This document shows, one piece after another, positions 35,650-44,638 of a stretch of DNA of 64,000 nucleotides (its first letter is position 1; every line of letters begins with the position of its first letter). The stretch is from Lineus longissimus. Its lineage: Eukaryota; Nemertea; Pilidiophora; Heteronemertea; Lineidae. Under the pieces are notes generated by a model that saw nothing but the letters and a program-made list of their open reading frames with translations, was not told the origin of the DNA and searched no databases. The stretch spans positions 9,360,001 through 9,424,000 of the forward strand of contig NC_088323.1 in NCBI RefSeq assembly GCF_910592395.1, in the 5' to 3' direction. A program made the translations under genes and the position numbers.

Positions 35650-36210
35650 TAGCCAATATTTTAGTTTTCATATTGGCGACTGGACCTATTTTGCAACATA
35701 GACCTTATTTGATGTTGTTGCGTGCGCTACCGGTTAGACACTGGTTCGGCGGTGCATTCCGTCATCGGGCAGGTTTTCTGCACCATCCCCAAACCACCAC
35801 CTGGTTGGGAACCTGCTCTAGTTCCTTCCGGCAATGTTTTGTTTTGTATAATGAGCATAAGGCTTCTTTATTTGTATACATCCTGAGATAATTGGTAAAT
35901 ATTACAATTATTTGGTCTGATTTAAAGTGTATTTTGGATATTATTACCTAAGTTTCAAAAATCAAAACACTAATATCGGGGGGGGGGGGTGCTGATTAAA
36001 AAAACAGTGTGAATATTCATACGGTTCTCTCTCTGAGCTCAGAACAGCCGAATCCCTTCAGTCTTGCGTTCTTCTCTTTTGGCGGTAATTTTTTGAGTGA
36101 ACTAATAAGAGATGGGTTATGGTTAACACTGGATACGTACACTTGAACTATAGTAGCGCTTCGCAGAACAGCCGACGCGAACGCGCTTATAATTAAGACA
36201 GCTAGTATTA
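35650..36210. other. extra sequence in copy B intron
   Basis: Absent from copy A, where the same intron is under 100 bp. It includes a G10 run near 35979-35989 and no recognisable element ends. Confidence 0.5.
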
Positions 36211-36945
36211 ATGACTCGTTCTAGCGCCAATTACGTTAAAACTTTCTTCGGCGATCGTGAATATGACTTGTACATTTGGCCGATGCGATGCCTTAACGAT
36301 GAAAACTCACAATGGAAGGAAAGTATCAACACTACGCGTGAACTTCAAATTTATAAAACCATCAAGATTACCTGTAGAGTTGAGGAATATTCTCGACCTG
36401 GCGATGGATCGTGTCACCAAATGTAGAACTCGCATGACACAGTGAAATCGAACTGGAAATAAAACAATATAATGTTTGTACCAATGTCGCTGTTTCAACA
36501 CAACCCCAATTCTCGTTCGAATGCATGGCGTACAGTCAATTGAGGAATAAAGCGTTCAACTACAATTCAACTTTGAGAGTGAATCATAAAATCGTCTGAT
36601 GATAACTTCAATGCAAATGAGCTTATGAACATTTCACAGTGATACGTGTACCAATACTATTTTAAACCTGTGCCTCAGGCGTATATCGTCTATCGTCTTC
36701 CAAATCGTGGACTGCAAGTTGGATAACCTCTTCCAGGTATACATCTTTCGCACTGAGCCAAGTTATAATTAAAAGCTTTACTTTAAAAGTGTCGATGGAA
36801 TAACGCTATGAAAAGGTTAATTGATTAACTGAATACTGATAAATATAATTGTAATTTAACCTCGAAGATGAAGTCGGAGTGAAAGTTTGAGCGGGCCATT
36901 GCTCCGACTAAGCGGTATCTACGGGTTAACGCGCAGTTTTCGTAG
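36211..36945 (+). pseudogene. broken internal exons, gene copy B
   Basis: The segments correspond to 13589-13915 and 13199-13495 of copy A. NSQWKESINTTRELQIYKTI and EEYSRPGDGSC are readable but followed by a stop, and the second block has several frame changes. Confidence 0.6.
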
Positions 36946-37448
36946 ATTCTGCTTTTAAGCCATGCATGTCGGGATGGGATGCTGAGAGGAGCGAAATTTC
37001 TTTATTATACAGGGTACCCCATTATACATTGTTAATGTGTTGATAAAACCAAGATGCACAGCAAGACGCCGCGGCCTTCCATTTCCCACATTTAATGTAT
37101 TAACTCGAGAATTTGAACACATTCATCTTTTAAAACCCGAAGACTACATTCAAATATATCATATCTTAACTTTCAACCAAAACAGAAAACTAGCAGAGGG
37201 TCAACTATCGGACGTACCGTGATGTAATGATCTATGGCCGATTCCCAGCGTGGGCGACATCGGTCTTTAACCACACGAAGTTAAGGTTTATAGTAACAGT
37301 GGCTCTTTTTCATTACTCCTTGACTCCACATCGTAATGTCTACGTCTTCAGGCAAGATAGAAAAAGCGGACATTTTAGAATGATATGTAATTTTCATTTT
37401 AACGAGCTCACCTACATTGCTGGCGAATTTGGCAATGATGTAATAGGT

Positions 37449-38480
37449 ATGGCAAGCCAAAGCGGAAAAAATGCAGGACTTCATTTGTACGTATAAGAAC
37501 ACAAATTTAACGTAAGGACCTTTCATTTTCTTGTCTAAATCTCCTTTTTTCCATACTTTAATTAAAACAAAATCATATCATAAAAAAAGTTTAAAATGGC
37601 TTTTTATTCATCATGCCTTCATATTTTCATGTCCCTAAACTATCATCGATCATGTCAAAAATATTTCGTTCTGCAAAAAGATTTTACATATCAATTTTTT
37701 TTTCGTTTTGTAAGGACATTTTTTATATACCGAAAAATGTTTATCATACAAATATTTTTATCATATCAGAAATGTTTTCGTTCAGTAAAAACATTTTCAT
37801 ACCAAGAGCACGTGACCTTCCAGGAGCACGTGACCGCAAAAATTGATGACGTCAGGTTTGGTACTATTGTCGTGTTGCAAAAATGATTCCATGCTTCATA
37901 TTGTAATCCTCCTGTATCATTCAATTCCTCCCGAAATCTAAGTCGTGTACCGGTAATATGCATGGTATAAATGACACATAGACGACATCCAGATGATGAA
38001 ATGCAATTCTAATTGTCTCTGCCTCGTTTTGCGGCCGAGGCAACCCCCCAAGAACCAAAACGTGACGTCTGCAAATTTTGTGGTCACATGCTCCTGACTG
38101 ATCACGTGCTCCTGGAAGGTCACGTTCTCCTGATGTGAAAAATATTTTACTGAACGAAAAATTTCTGATATGATAAAACATTTTTCCTTAACGAAAGATT
38201 TTCTATTATGAAAAAATATTTTTACGAAATGAAAAATTCTTATATGAAAAATATTTTTTACTTGATATTTTTAACGCTTTATGGGAAAATTTACGGATGA
38301 AAAGACGAAACCAATATAAAAAATTTAATTCTATGGTTGGCTCTTCAATTTTTTTATGATATGATTTTTTTAAGTATGGAAAAAGGATGATTTAGATACA
38401 AAATTAAAGGTCCTGACGTTGAATTTGTGTTCTTATACGAACAAATGAAGTCCTGCATTTTTTCCGCTTTGGCTTGCCAT
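37449..38480. mobile_element. foldback MITE in the exon of copy B
   Basis: The ends ATGGCAAGCC and GGCTTGCCAT are flanked by 8-bp near-duplications TAATAGGT and AAATAGGT, the length used by hAT elements. Inverted arms extend about 140 bp with mismatches (AGCGGAAAAAATGCAGGACT inside). The interior has repeated GAAAAAT/ATTTTTC words and paired CCAGGAGCACGTGACC blocks (37810-37835 and inverted near 38085-38135). No transposase. Copy C lacks it at the same position. Confidence 0.85.
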
Positions 38481-38625
38481 AAATAGGTGTTAGCACTCGT
38501 CGTGGACGGAAGTCTGCCTATGAAAAATTCCGGGCATTTCAATTCGATTTGAATGGAATAGGTAATTGCCGAAAGTTGATTCTACCGTATGATGAACTTG
38601 AGAAAATCGTCGGTCCAAGAAAATC

Positions 38626-38631
38626 GACGTT
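38626..38631. repeat. Polinton target-site duplication, left
   Basis: GACGTT here and at 57531-57536. Copies A and C have a single GACGTT or GACCTT-like site at the matching codon, proving insertion. Confidence 0.97.
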
Positions 38632-38893
38632 AGAATATATGTATTGTGGTGGTAGGAATATAGGTATTTTAAAGCTATTTTGACAAAAGCCCTTACAGGC
38701 CTTTTTGTCTCAAATTAGCTTAGAAACCCCTAAGAACCAGACACCACAATACATATATTCTATCATTCATTAGATTCCCAGTGAAGCGTTGCAATGAAAT
38801 GGTCAATGAAATGGTGAGGGAATACTAGAGTTCAATGGGTTAATGTAATCATGACTTACTGTATTCCAACAGAAAGTACACGTCAATAGCTTT
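38632..38893 (+). repeat. Polinton left terminal inverted repeat
   Basis: 262 bp, matching 57269-57530 in inverse orientation without a difference that I can see. Its outer 130 bp is itself a hairpin: the first 20 bases (38632-38651) recur inverted at 38742-38761. Confidence 0.97.
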
Positions 38894-39532
38894 CCAAGGA
38901 TACATCATTGCAAATATCCGTTAAAAAATAGCAGAGAAATGAACCCTTGAAGTTCGCACATCTTGACAGTCCCAGCGTATTCCAATAAATGCTGTAGGCC
39001 TACAAGACAGCTGTTACAGTGATTAATCATTGTTGCTTGAATCTATTGAAAATATTGTTGACAGAGTCTGCATGTACATGGTAACATATGTTACCAAACA
39101 ATACTCACGTCCCAAAGTATTACAAAGGTCTATTGTTCGTTAATGCGTTTATCCGACAGAATTTCGAGAAATTATTTTAACGACGCAAAAATAATTTTCA
39201 GCGCTGAAAATATTTTCGAAAATTCTGTCGGATAAACGCATTAAGACACAATAGGCCTTTTCATGTCTTTGACAAGCAAAAATAATTAATGACTGCAACA
39301 TCTGATATGGCCATTGTAATTTGCAAGCACAAATAATTAATGACTGCAACATCTGATATGGCCATTGTACAACTGAATATCACTATGGTTTAAAGGCAAA
39401 TGTTATTCTGTCCATGGAGACATGATGTTAACGTCACACTTTCTCCATCTGGTGAGATTATTCCATTAAAATAAATGGCCTTTTTACTGTCTTCATTAAC
39501 CAAAATTCAAGGAAAAAATTCAAGTAAATTAA
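38894..39532. promoter_or_regulatory. Polinton left non-coding control region
   Basis: No ORF. It holds a large cruciform: perfect 23-bp arms 39141-39163 and 39221-39243, extended with mismatches to about 39125 and 39260, with a 16-bp palindrome TTTTCAGCGCTGAAAA at 39195-39210 in the loop. Two 46-bp direct repeats follow (39273-39318 and 39324-39369, one mismatch). This is the longest non-coding part of the element, so an origin, packaging or transcription signal is plausible. Confidence 0.6.
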
Positions 39533-40894
39533 ATGTATTATCCAATAGCAAATCAACATAAAAGTAAATTCACCTATGACTTCTTTAATTTAGAAGTAAC
39601 TGTTAATACTAATAACTTCTTCCGCCTACAAGAAACTAAGATAACACCTGGGTTTTTGAGCCTGAAAAATAAGAAAGACTGTCTGCGACTGGAAAAGAAT
39701 CCATTATCGTTTTACCAGAACCAATTTAACATGGCTGTTTGGTTTGCTACAACAGGTTGTGGTATTTCAATAGACGATCACTTGAATCACAGTGACCCAT
39801 TGATAAGGTCAATTTACAGGTTTCATGTTTACTATCAAATATTGAAGATCATGAAGAATCTAGAGATACCAATTCCAGGTGAAAGTGATTTTAATGAGAC
39901 AAACAATAACATTAACCGTAGGAAACTAGGAGGGTTATTGAGTGAATTTGGTTTAAAAGACGAATATGATTTCTCGGTGTTTGAAAATAACGGTGGTTGG
40001 AGGTCATGGAGTGTACCGGATTACAACCCGAACATAACTGATCCCGGATATTACATCAATGATTCTAAAATCAATTTCTTCCTCATGCAAGTTCATGAAA
40101 ATAGAATGCCACCGATGTTCAGTAAAGACTGGGATGCTGGAATGGCTAATTTCAAATATCCAGATATTTTCATCAAGGATCATGTCAGGAGACACAAGAA
40201 TGTATTTGATGTAATTACACAAAATGAATGTCAAACCTATCAACAATTCATGATATTTAAATCAAATGGTTTCTCTAATCCTGGAATAGAGAGGTTGAAT
40301 GACACAATAAGAACATATGTTTACTGTATTCTGGGTGCTCAGGCGTTGACCAGAACACCAATAATTGGAGTACTGGGTACAGAATTGGATGCACAGAAGG
40401 AATTTAACAAACTATTAAAGGACTCGATTAATCAACATCCTGATATTCCCACTTCAATTCAAAGATACCAAAAAGCAGTGAGTGACACTCATACAAGACT
40501 AGATTATGTAATAGCACCAGGATTGTATGTCATAGGATCAAATATGGTACTCGTTATTGGTAAGCTGGATAACTACAATAATAACATTTTAATAGCACCA
40601 AAAAATGCTAAACCCGGTAAGAATGACATTAACCACAAAAAGACCTTACCACCACCACTAATGGAAGGAAATAGTTCTAAGAAAATAAGAGTTAAGAGTA
40701 GCGTTGGTACATCAATGACCAGTCATAAACCAAAGAGTAATGTTGATACACCAAAAACAACTGAAACCTCAAAGAATACTCCTACTACTACTAAACTTGA
40801 CACCAAAGTTGAGAAGGTGGATGATACTCATGAAACAATTAAATTCATGCTTTACTCAGTTGTTGGTACATTGATTGTTTTTATGGTTAGATAA
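39533..40894 (+). CDS. conserved Polinton protein of unknown function
   Basis: The start ATG is in the element's TTAAATG context (GTAAATTAAATG). The 453-aa protein has FNMAVWFATTGCGIS (about 67-81), RSIYRFHVYYQI, NRRKLGGLLSEFG and LDYVIAPGLYVIGSNMVLVI. This set recurs in one of the standard Polinton gene families of marine invertebrates as I remember it, without assigned function. The Pro/Thr/Lys-rich region from about 365 leads to a single C-terminal membrane segment (about 437-453), so it may be anchored in a membrane or virion. First gene of a plus-strand run, 10 bp before the next ORF. A diverged relic of the same gene lies at 8071-8255. Confidence 0.85.
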   Translation: MYYPIANQHKSKFTYDFFNLEVTVNTNNFFRLQETKITPGFLSLKNKKDCLRLEKNPLSFYQNQFNMAVWFATTGCGISIDDHLNHSDPLIRSIYRFHVYYQILKIMKNLEIPIPGESDFNETNNNINRRKLGGLLSEFGLKDEYDFSVFENNGGWRSWSVPDYNPNITDPGYYINDSKINFFLMQVHENRMPPMFSKDWDAGMANFKYPDIFIKDHVRRHKNVFDVITQNECQTYQQFMIFKSNGFSNPGIERLNDTIRTYVYCILGAQALTRTPIIGVLGTELDAQKEFNKLLKDSINQHPDIPTSIQRYQKAVSDTHTRLDYVIAPGLYVIGSNMVLVIGKLDNYNNNILIAPKNAKPGKNDINHKKTLPPPLMEGNSSKKIRVKSSVGTSMTSHKPKSNVDTPKTTETSKNTPTTTKLDTKVEKVDDTHETIKFMLYSVVGTLIVFMVR

Positions 40895-40904
40895 ATAAGT
40901 AATT

Positions 40905-42530
40905 ATGGCTGCAGGAGGTGAAAATTATGAAATGAGTGATTACTATCCACAATCATCATCATCATCATCATTATCACCTGATGAAATTCTTGAACAAATT
41001 CAAGAAATGAGAAAGAATGATTTAATTAATCAATATATTCACGCAAGATACAACACAGGTGAAATCAATAGAACTTTTCAAGATGACGGCACAACATACA
41101 ACACAGGAGGTGAATATATCCAAATGGATGAGATAGATCCTAATACAGGTGAAATCAATAGAACTTTTCAAGATGACGGCACAACATACAACACAGGAGG
41201 TGAAAATCTTACTACTGAAACTTCATTCAGTACACCAGAAAGAGTAAGAGGTATTGTCCCTGAATTGATGGAAAAGGAGTCATTTCTAGATGATAAAGAG
41301 GATAAACTTGATACAGCATTGAAAAAAAGTGGTAAATGGAAATATGACCCTAACAAACTAAGTAAACTAGCAACACGTATTTATTTGCACAACGAGGAAC
41401 CTTACTTCTTGCCTACAAAAGGAGAATTAGCAAACTTTACAGAACAACAAAAGAACAATATGAATAAAATTCCTAATCCTAATGGAGGGAATGCCTTTAT
41501 CATTCCTTTAATTAAATCAGATGGTAAATTCCTTTCTGAAGGCACATTAAAGACTAAGTTTGGTACTAGATTTGCTAACATGATTAGAGGTATGATTGCA
41601 CCTGACCCACAAGTAAGTCAACCTACATTAGTAACCCCTGAAACACAGGCAGTAATTAATGAGGTAAACAGTTCAAACAAACCAATAGATAAACTGATAG
41701 ATTCTAATGATGATGAACTTAAATCACTGGGTTTTACTGAATATGCCTTGAGAGAACTTAGAGGGTTAAAACAGGCTGGTGATGATCTAGCTGCAGTAAA
41801 GAGGGATAAGGACATGCAAATAGAGGAATTAGAAAATAAACTTCGTAATTTAACAAGAGACTATGTAAAGTCTGTAGAAGAAGATACTAAAGATAAAGTG
41901 GAGTTGAAAAAGCAAATAGATGAACTAAATGACAAATTGCATGAGGAACAGTCAAAGGTATGGAGGTTAGACAATGACAGGGAGTCACAAACTAGAAGAA
42001 TTAAACGTTTAATTGTTGATGTTCTAAAGAAACCAGATTCAACTATTCCTCTGAAGGACAGAATAAAGTTACTTTTTAAGACATATGGTGTAACCATTAG
42101 CGCCATAATAACAGCTGTTGTAATGACATTTACAACTCTAGGTCTCAGTATCAGTAGTGCTTTAAGTGGTGCCACTAAATCTGTAAAACCAACTCCAGGA
42201 CCAGACCCAACTCCAGGACCAGAACCAACTCCTGGACCTACACCAGAACCTGGACCAAAACCATCAATACCAGATAAAGTAAAAGAAGGTCTCAAGAAGT
42301 TTGCTGAATGGCTAAAAGAACTAGCCAAGAAATCAGCTGCGGCTTTACCGGGAATCATCGGTTCTATCGTATCATTTCTCCTGAAAACAATTGGTGCAGT
42401 TGTTGGCTTTCTAGCTGAACATCTGATCATAGCAGTTATTGCTATTGTTAGTTCCATAATTTATGGTTTAATTGGGGGTGTTAAAGCCTTAAAATCACGT
42501 AAAACAGTAAAATCACGTAAAAGGTCTTAG
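40905..42530 (+). CDS. Polinton coiled-coil membrane protein
   Basis: A 541-aa protein. An acidic N-terminus contains two exact copies of a 30-residue unit (NTGEINRTFQDD at 50 and again at 80). A coiled coil occupies about 275-355 (DMQIEELENKLRNLTRDYV). A membrane segment lies near 385-412 after LKDRIKLLFKTYGVTISA, then a Thr-Pro-Gly repeat (about 422-452), then an amphipathic and hydrophobic C-terminal region (AALPGIIGSIVSFLLKTIGA, then further hydrophobic helices). The LKDRIKLLF and LPGIIGSI parts are characteristic of a widespread Polinton protein. Membrane remodelling or virion role is inference. Confidence 0.85.
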   Translation: MAAGGENYEMSDYYPQSSSSSSLSPDEILEQIQEMRKNDLINQYIHARYNTGEINRTFQDDGTTYNTGGEYIQMDEIDPNTGEINRTFQDDGTTYNTGGENLTTETSFSTPERVRGIVPELMEKESFLDDKEDKLDTALKKSGKWKYDPNKLSKLATRIYLHNEEPYFLPTKGELANFTEQQKNNMNKIPNPNGGNAFIIPLIKSDGKFLSEGTLKTKFGTRFANMIRGMIAPDPQVSQPTLVTPETQAVINEVNSSNKPIDKLIDSNDDELKSLGFTEYALRELRGLKQAGDDLAAVKRDKDMQIEELENKLRNLTRDYVKSVEEDTKDKVELKKQIDELNDKLHEEQSKVWRLDNDRESQTRRIKRLIVDVLKKPDSTIPLKDRIKLLFKTYGVTISAIITAVVMTFTTLGLSISSALSGATKSVKPTPGPDPTPGPEPTPGPTPEPGPKPSIPDKVKEGLKKFAEWLKELAKKSAAALPGIIGSIVSFLLKTIGAVVGFLAEHLIIAVIAIVSSIIYGLIGGVKALKSRKTVKSRKRS

Positions 42531-42577
42531 GTGACCTTCTATCAAAACAATGTTTAAAAAATAATTATTATGTAAAT

Positions 42578-43717
42578 ATGAATAAATACATCTCATTAAA
42601 AGACTATTATTCTAGTGAGTGGAACAATGAGAATCTTAAAGGATACATTCGTCCTAGGGTTATGGATCGAGCAGAGCTCTCAGGACGAAGTCCGACTAGG
42701 ACAAAGTCCAGAGAGCAAAGCTCGACTCGAGCAGAGCTCTCAGGACGAAGTCTGACTGAGACACACAAAGTAGTCCTGCCAAGAATGAAAGAATATGACG
42801 TCAGTACCAACGCTAATGCCCAATTCTGCCGTAATTGTAAAAGGTGGACACTTTTTGAGTATCAAAAAAACTTGAATTCAGCAAGGTACGCAGCTAAAAC
42901 TGTGAAGTATCAATTCTGCACCAATTGCAATTCGACTACTTACGACGATGATTTTAAAACTCTTGAGATCAATATTGACAACAAGACACGTTACTTTGAC
43001 AGTATTCTAAGGAAACTTGGATGGAGTCGGCTGTCCGAATCGGCAGTTAAGTATTTAAAGGACTTTGTGGAAGGGTATTTACAGTGCTACTTCTCAAGTC
43101 ACAGAAAATGTCTTAGTAAGCAGAGATATGAAAGTACTCTTCAGTCAGCCCTAAAAATGGGTATTAACACTCTCCCCTCTAAGTTATGTAACCAAGGGTT
43201 ACATGGTGAAGCCATGCTTTTTAAATTTCACTGTGGGGAATATGATTGGTTTCTTGCCATTGAATTTATTAACAGGGCAATTGGTAAACCGCAATTAACC
43301 GATGAGAATATCACTGACCTTAGACTAGTGTACTATGCTTTCCTTAGATTTCTGCATTACTGTGGTGTGAAGGTCACAATTAACTACAAGGTATTTTTAC
43401 ACCAAGCCTTTAAAACGCTGAAAATTGATTATGTAATATTTACACCTTTTTTAACCAACAAGGAGCGAGTAAATGATTTGGAGAGATTATGGTATGATTT
43501 CACTCAAAGTATTTTCTTCCAGAATTACAAGGTTGAGAAGGAATATGACCAGGATATTGACAAGCAGTTTGACGTTTTACTGAGTGCCAGTGCAGGTCGA
43601 GACATTAACTGCATCAGTAGTATTAAGTTTACACCAGCCGGACTTCGTCCTGAGAGCATAGCTCGAGCCAGACTTCGTCCTGAGAGCATAGCTCGAGCTA
43701 GTGTTAAGATGCAATAA
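42578..43717 (+). CDS. zinc-ribbon protein with histone-fold-like segment
   Basis: A 379-aa protein. Residues about 29-62 are encoded by the palindromic repeat. A four-Cys zinc ribbon follows (C84, C87, C114, C117). Residues about 138-198 read as short helix, loop, long helix, loop, short helix: DSILRKLGWSRLSESAVKYL, DFVEGYLQCYFSSHRKCL and STLQSALKMGI. The lengths and pattern are those of a histone fold (compare the H4 loop-helix rhythm). The C-terminus has Cys- and Tyr-rich helices and finishes with two more palindromic-repeat copies (RPESIAR twice). A DNA-binding or transcription role is inferred from the zinc ribbon; I know of no assigned function. Confidence 0.75.
   Translation: MNKYISLKDYYSSEWNNENLKGYIRPRVMDRAELSGRSPTRTKSREQSSTRAELSGRSLTETHKVVLPRMKEYDVSTNANAQFCRNCKRWTLFEYQKNLNSARYAAKTVKYQFCTNCNSTTYDDDFKTLEINIDNKTRYFDSILRKLGWSRLSESAVKYLKDFVEGYLQCYFSSHRKCLSKQRYESTLQSALKMGINTLPSKLCNQGLHGEAMLFKFHCGEYDWFLAIEFINRAIGKPQLTDENITDLRLVYYAFLRFLHYCGVKVTINYKVFLHQAFKTLKIDYVIFTPFLTNKERVNDLERLWYDFTQSIFFQNYKVEKEYDQDIDKQFDVLLSASAGRDINCISSIKFTPAGLRPESIARARLRPESIARASVKMQ
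42667..42755 (+). repeat. double-hairpin palindromic repeat, three units, in frame
   Basis: Unit + at 42667-42695, unit - at 42698-42725, unit + at 42727-42755, inside the 379-aa ORF. Each unit has GAGC-N3-GCTC (loops AGA or TTT) and GGAC-N3-GTCC (last one GGAC/GTCT). Translated as RAELSGRSPT, RTKSREQSST and RAELSGRSLT. Confidence 0.95.
43639..43696 (-). repeat. double-hairpin palindromic repeat, two units, in frame
   Basis: Units at 43639-43666 and 43669-43696 in minus orientation at the C-terminus of the 379-aa ORF, translated GLRPESIARA and RLRPESIARA. Confidence 0.95.
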
Positions 43718-43768
43718 AGTTGTGAAAACAGCATTTTGCACTTAACAGTCATTTTTCCATAATTTTAA

Positions 43769-44590
43769 ATGAATAATCAGCAAATGAATAGTCAGACATC
43801 TGCAGTGATTGAACAACAGATGAAACAGATTGGTGTTATGAGTCCTGAGAGCTTAGCTCGAGTTGGGGCTTCTAACCAACAGAACACTGGTAGTTACCAA
43901 CAAAACAGAAATAACTTTCAACAGAACTGCTCTACAAATCGACAAGTTTCAAACAAGCAGTTGAATAGTTCAAATTTTGTTACTCCCAGTCAGGGAATAG
44001 TTAATCCCAGTCAAGGAATAGTCAATTCTAGTTGCCAACTAGGATCAACCAGCAATCAACAAAATTTGAACTATTTGACTGATAGTGGTCTTAAAGCCAA
44101 ACAAGACTTAGAGATTCTAGTTGCAACTGGTAAAAGCAAGGATTTCCTTAATAAACAAATAACTTTTAATGACTTAGATAATATGACTGAAAAAGAAATC
44201 TTAAAACACCATAGAATGTATGAAACAAAGATGGCTGCCAGACTTAATGATTCTTTGGGTAAGACAGTAATTAAAGCTTACACTAGATTATCAAGGTGGT
44301 TATTACCAATAGATGATGAAGATGATCTTTATCATGATCTTAGAAATGATTATTTGATAACTAACGAGTTGGATAAATGGCTTGGATGGTTGAGTTTGAG
44401 AATGGGTCCATTAACTGCACTTGCTTCAACAACACTTATTACTTTAGGTCATTGTCATGAGGAATCATCTATGAATACATCGAGTATGACTGCATCAAAT
44501 ATGAATACACCAAATATGACTGTCTCTGAATGTGACAAACCAATAGATGAAAGTCTAGATATCACAGGTAGTGATGATAAAGAAGACTAA
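43769..44590 (+). CDS. conserved Polinton protein, Gln/Asn-rich N-terminus
   Basis: A 273-aa protein starting in TTAAATG context. Residues 1-100 are Gln/Asn-rich low complexity and include a partial palindromic repeat (SPESLARVG). The conserved core is about 130-225: MTEKEILKHHRMYETKMAAR, LGKTVIKAYTRLSRWLLPID, LYHDLRNDY and LRMGPLTALASTTLITLGH. This matches a Polinton gene family I have seen in other animals, of unknown role. The tail is Met/Ser/Thr-rich and acidic. Confidence 0.8.
   Translation: MNNQQMNSQTSAVIEQQMKQIGVMSPESLARVGASNQQNTGSYQQNRNNFQQNCSTNRQVSNKQLNSSNFVTPSQGIVNPSQGIVNSSCQLGSTSNQQNLNYLTDSGLKAKQDLEILVATGKSKDFLNKQITFNDLDNMTEKEILKHHRMYETKMAARLNDSLGKTVIKAYTRLSRWLLPIDDEDDLYHDLRNDYLITNELDKWLGWLSLRMGPLTALASTTLITLGHCHEESSMNTSSMTASNMNTPNMTVSECDKPIDESLDITGSDDKED
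43841..43868 (-). repeat. partial palindromic repeat, in frame
   Basis: AGTCCTGAGAGCTTAGCTCG (43841-43860) keeps the GAGC-TTA-GCTC... stem in the minus sense but lacks the outer half of the second stem. Confidence 0.85.
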
Positions 44591-44638
44591 ATTAACCTGG
44601 TTATGAGAACATAGTTCGAATTAATTTGAGCAAGATAA

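Larger units (their letters stand above)
37197..38631 (+). pseudogene. last exon of gene copy B, 5' part, split by a foldback element
   Basis: After the acceptor ACTAGCAG (37189-37196) the frame reads RVNYRTYRDVMIYGRFPAWA, FVCTVALFHYS-like text and NELTYIAGEFGNDVIG, as in copies A and C. A 1.03-kb foldback element interrupts it at 37449-38480. The exon resumes (TSD copy at 38481) with GVSTRRGRKSAYEKF and reaches LPYDELEKIVGPRKS, where the Polinton enters at 38632. It continues at 57537. Confidence 0.85.

Noticed and set aside
41861-42457. 198-codon minus-strand frame opposite the coiled-coil gene
   Set aside because: A shadow of the plus-strand gene; its Gly-Pro-rich part is the complement of the Thr-Pro-Gly repeat.
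42667-42755. Palindromic units as hammerhead-type ribozymes
   Set aside because: The conserved CUGANGA and GAAA cores are absent; only two minimal hairpins are present.
42667-43696. RPESIAR / LSGRSPT as a conserved protein motif
   Set aside because: The same DNA is translated in at least five frames to unrelated peptides in different genes, so it is a DNA-level repeat.
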